Origin: Clostridia bacterium | Lineage (GTDB): Bacteria > Bacillota > Clostridia > Christensenellales > Aristaeellaceae | DNA: 7,429 nt | NCBI GenBank assembly: GCA_017471125.1 | Contig: JAFUWR010000267.1 | Location: forward strand, 1-7,429 | Reading direction: 5' to 3' | In this document: piece by piece, positions 5,705-7,429 of the stretch | How the letters are laid out: every line of letters starts with the position of its first letter | Numbering within the stretch: the stretch's first letter is position 1 | Made by a program: the position numbers and the translations under genes | Notes under the pieces: model-generated | The model's input: only the letters and a program-made list of their open reading frames with translations | Databases searched by the model: none | Told to the model about the DNA's origin: nothing

Positions 5705-5758
5705 CTCCTGCTTTTGCGACGGCCTTTTTCCATGGTAGGGACCTATGATAAGCAGGAG
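5705..5758 (+). promoter_or_regulatory. Inverted repeat whose right arm covers the recombinase ribosome binding site
   Basis: CTCCTGCTT (5705-5713) and AAGCAGGAG (5750-5758) are perfect nine-base complements separated by 36 bases. The right arm includes most of the Shine-Dalgarno AGGAGG (5754-5759) of the recombinase gene. If transcription starts upstream of 5705 the pairing would hide the ribosome binding site. The repeat could instead be a binding site for the recombinase itself. No convincing promoter is seen in this gap. Confidence 0.4.
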
Positions 5759-5768
5759 GTGATATAAA

Positions 5769-6419
5769 ATGGAAAAAACAAAAAACCCATCGACACCCGC
5801 GGCGCGGCGGCCGCGGACCTACGGCTATGTCCGCGTGTCCACGCGGGAGCAGAACGAGGCGCGGCAGATCGACGCCATGAACGCCTTCGGCGTGGACGAG
5901 ATCTTCGTGGACAAGCAGTCCGGCAAGGACTTCGACCGGCCGGCGTACCGGCGGCTGCTGAGGAGGCTCGAGCCGGACGACGTGCTCGTGGTCAAGTCCA
6001 TCGACCGGCTGGGTCGCGACTACACGGAGATACTGGACCAATGGCACTGCATCACCAAGGAGCGGGCGGCGGCCATCGTGGTGCTGGACATGCCGCTGCT
6101 GGACACCCGAAACAGCCGCGACCTGACGGGCACGCTCATCGCCGACATCGTCTTGCAGCTCTTGAGCTACGTGGCCGAGACCGAGCGCAGCTTCATCCGG
6201 CAGCGCCAGGCCGAGGGGATCGCCGCCGCCAAGGCCCGGGGCCAGCGCTTCGGCAGGCCCTGCACCGTGCGGGGGCCGGAGTTCCAGGCGCTCAGCCGCC
6301 AGTGGCTCGAGGGTAGCATCACGTCCCGGGAGGCCGGGGACCAGCTCGGCATCAGCCACGTCACGTTCATAAAGTGGGCGCGGAACGACAGAAAAATAGC
6401 CCAGGAACAGATCTCATAG
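5769..6419 (+). CDS. Small serine recombinase (resolvase/invertase family)
   Basis: The 216-residue protein has the standard two-part layout of Tn3-resolvase and Hin/Pin-type invertases. The catalytic domain spans about residues 16-140, with nucleophile Ser24 in Y-V-R-V-S-T, Arg22 two residues before it, and S-I-D-R-L-G-R at 77-83 supplying the conserved Asp79, Arg80 and Arg83. A long linker helix (about 135-158) follows, then a DNA-binding helix-turn-helix at about 183-204. All key residues are present, so it should be active. A strong AGGAGGTGAT (5754-5763) sets the start at 5769. No transposase, terminal inverted repeats or invertible segment were found nearby, so it may be a resident orphan, the remains of a mobile element, or an invertase whose target lies elsewhere. 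The neighbouring isomerase fragment and shortened transporter suggest local rearrangement. Confidence 0.93.
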   Translation: MEKTKNPSTPAARRPRTYGYVRVSTREQNEARQIDAMNAFGVDEIFVDKQSGKDFDRPAYRRLLRRLEPDDVLVVKSIDRLGRDYTEILDQWHCITKERAAAIVVLDMPLLDTRNSRDLTGTLIADIVLQLLSYVAETERSFIRQRQAEGIAAAKARGQRFGRPCTVRGPEFQALSRQWLEGSITSREAGDQLGISHVTFIKWARNDRKIAQEQIS

Positions 6420-6462
6420 GGAATATTGATGTTAGCCTCATACGAACACCCGATCCTCCTGC

Positions 6463-6487
6463 GTCGCCTGCGTTTTTTCCAGGCGAC
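6463..6487. other. Eight-pair hairpin after the recombinase gene, possible terminator
   Basis: GTCGCCTG (6463-6470) and CAGGCGAC (6480-6487) pair perfectly around a nine-base loop that contains six T residues. The T-run is in the loop rather than after the stem, so this is not a standard intrinsic terminator. It separates the recombinase stop from the next promoter. Confidence 0.4.
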
Positions 6488-6497
6488 CTTTGCGTGG

Positions 6498-6526
6498 TTG
6501 AATCGGCTCCGCGGGTGTGGTATAAT
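6498..6526 (+). promoter_or_regulatory. Strong sigma-A-type promoter of the ROK-family gene
   Basis: TTGAAT (6498-6503), a 17-base spacer ending in TGG, and a perfect TATAAT (6521-6526). Transcription should begin near 6533, only about 15 bases before the ATG at 6548, giving a very short leader with a G-rich ribosome binding site (GGGGGTGGG at about 6536-6544). Confidence 0.85.
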
Positions 6527-6547
6527 GGGGGAAATGGGGGTGGGCGC

Positions 6548-7345
6548 ATGTCCATAGTGGGAAGCTTCATTGAGGCGGCGCAGGCGGACCGGCCGGTCTA
6601 CATCTGCGACATCCGCGACGCATTCCAGCGGGAGGGGACGCGGGCGTTCCACATCCACGCGCGGCTGTACGACGACAGCGTGCGCCGCTACGCGCTGCGG
6701 GTCCCGGCCTGCGACGGCGCGGCGGAGGCGCGGTTCGTGGAGGAATACCTGACCGCGATGCTGTACAACATGCTCTCGTCCCTCGGCGCGAAGGCGATCG
6801 CGGTCTATGTGGACTCCGGCGACGCCCCGCTGCTCGGCTTTGCCTGCCGCCTGAACGACATCTTCCAAACGGACGTGCCCATCGCCGAGCGCCGCGGCTA
6901 CGGCAAGTGCCTGAACGTGAACCAGCGCACGCTGGCCTCGTTGACCGGCGGGGAGGTGCGCTTCGCGTTCAGTGTAGCAGACGCCGCCGACGAGCCGGAG
7001 GAAGCGCCCGCGCCCGCAGCGCCCGCGGGCAAGCCCGTGTTCGCCAGCCTGCCCGAGCGGGCGAAGCGCGGCCTGCTGATGGGCATGGACGTGGGCGGCA
7101 CGGACGTGAAGGTGGCGGCGTCGGTGGACGGGCGGCTGTGCGTCTACAAGGAGTACGATTGGGACCCCGCGAGCCTCCCGACCGTGGAGCGGCTCATCGC
7201 GCCGCTGATGCTGCTGACCCGGCTGACCCGGGCGGCGGCGTGCCTCGTGGCTGAGGGGCTGGGCGAGCACGTGCCCGGGCGGCCTTTGAACGGTCCGCGT
7301 CCGACGAGGGCATGCGGGCGGCGGCGGAGGCCATGGAGCGCCTGA
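6548..7345 (+). CDS. ROK-family (actin-like ATPase) protein with extra N-terminal domain, frame broken near 7276
   Basis: ROK proteins are sugar kinases or sugar-responsive repressors. Here residues 1 to about 145 form an N-terminal domain I do not recognise. A Pro/Ala/Glu-rich linker follows (about 147-163). The ROK/actin-like fold starts at residue 176 with the phosphate-binding motif G-M-D-V-G-G-T-D-V-K at 179-188. From about residue 243 the open frame reads arginine- and proline-rich nonsense and stops at 7343-7345, while sensible ROK sequence continues in the next frame. A one-base loss around 7274-7280 therefore seems to have broken the gene, or the base was lost in sequencing of this G/C-rich stretch. 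The start at 6548 follows the strong promoter directly; the frame is open further upstream but that would precede the promoter. No helix-turn-helix is seen, so a repressor role is not supported. Confidence 0.75.
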   Translation: MSIVGSFIEAAQADRPVYICDIRDAFQREGTRAFHIHARLYDDSVRRYALRVPACDGAAEARFVEEYLTAMLYNMLSSLGAKAIAVYVDSGDAPLLGFACRLNDIFQTDVPIAERRGYGKCLNVNQRTLASLTGGEVRFAFSVADAADEPEEAPAPAAPAGKPVFASLPERAKRGLLMGMDVGGTDVKVAASVDGRLCVYKEYDWDPASLPTVERLIAPLMLLTRLTRAAACLVAEGLGEHVPGRPLNGPRPTRACGRRRRPWSA

Positions 7346-7429
7346 TCGGGGGCCGGCTGCGCGGGCTCGACGGCATCGGGCTGAGCTTCCCGGACGTGGT
7401 CGTCGGGGACCGCATCGTCGGCGGCGAGA
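7276..7429 (+). pseudogene. Continuation of the ROK-family protein in the shifted frame, cut by right window edge
   Basis: Read from 7276, the sequence encodes R-A-A-F-E-R-S, then a helix ending in M-E-R-L-I-G-G-R-L, then G-I-G-L-S-F-P-D-V-V-V-G-D-R-I-V-G-G-E. The last part is the classic ROK strand in which a GIGLSFPD-like motif follows the phosphate-1 region by about 80-100 residues, which fits the upstream part. A TGA in this frame at about 7251 means the frames must join between there and 7280. If the missing base is a sequencing error, this is simply the rest of one intact gene. The gene continues past the window. Confidence 0.7.

Noticed and set aside
5692..5768. Promoter for the recombinase using TTGCGA (5715-5720) and TATGAT (5744-5749)
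   Set aside because: The spacing is 23 to 24 bases, too long for a sigma-A-type promoter, and no better -35 box lies at 16-18 bases.
5705..6487. A complete transposon around the recombinase
   Set aside because: No transposase gene or matching terminal inverted repeats were seen; the short inverted repeats at 5705-5758 and 6463-6487 differ in sequence.
6167..7270. A 367-residue open frame on the minus strand
   Set aside because: It is antisense to the recombinase and ROK genes, whose motifs and promoters are clear; its Arg/His/Ala-rich composition fits a shadow frame.

Overview
The window is GC-rich, densely coded bacterial DNA. Strong AGGAGG-type ribosome binding sites, sigma-A-like promoters (TTGACA/TATAAT, TTGAAT-17-TATAAT) and the protein families present fit a high-GC member of the Firmicutes, probably a gut-associated Clostridia lineage such as Oscillospirales or Christensenellales. 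The genus cannot be read from the sequence. No rRNA, tRNA or CRISPR array is visible.

Left half (1-4283), all on the minus strand. A consensus promoter at 4339-4369 precedes three membrane-protein genes: a Pr6Pr-like protein, a six-helix protein, and a three-helix protein with a large outer domain. The last two are coupled by an ATGA overlap. After 51 bases comes an ADP-ribose module: a MacroD-type macrodomain fused to an uncharacterised C-terminal domain, a stand-alone MIDAS-type VWA protein, and an ADP-ribosylglycohydrolase (DraG/ARH) that runs off the left edge. Two different ADP-ribose hydrolase folds with a VWA protein suggest a module that reverses or senses ADP-ribosylation. No ADP-ribosyltransferase is in view. 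The VWA ribosome binding site lies in an 8-bp inverted repeat that could hide it.

Middle (4370-5408), plus strand. A divergent promoter at 4424-4452 drives a tiny ORF that looks like an internally deleted EamA-type transporter, then an orphan ABC-class ATPase ending at a clear intrinsic terminator.

Right half. A minus-strand fragment of a sugar phosphate isomerase/epimerase (about 5406-5688) lacks both ends. Next is an intact small serine recombinase (5769-6419), whose ribosome binding site also lies in an inverted repeat. A textbook promoter (6498-6526) then drives a ROK-family protein with an unusual N-terminal domain. Its reading frame is broken by what looks like a one-base loss near 7276, and the gene leaves the window on the right.

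The left half reads as one or two intact operons. The right two thirds mixes eroded genes (transporter, isomerase, possibly ROK) with a site-specific recombinase, as in a region undergoing rearrangement.
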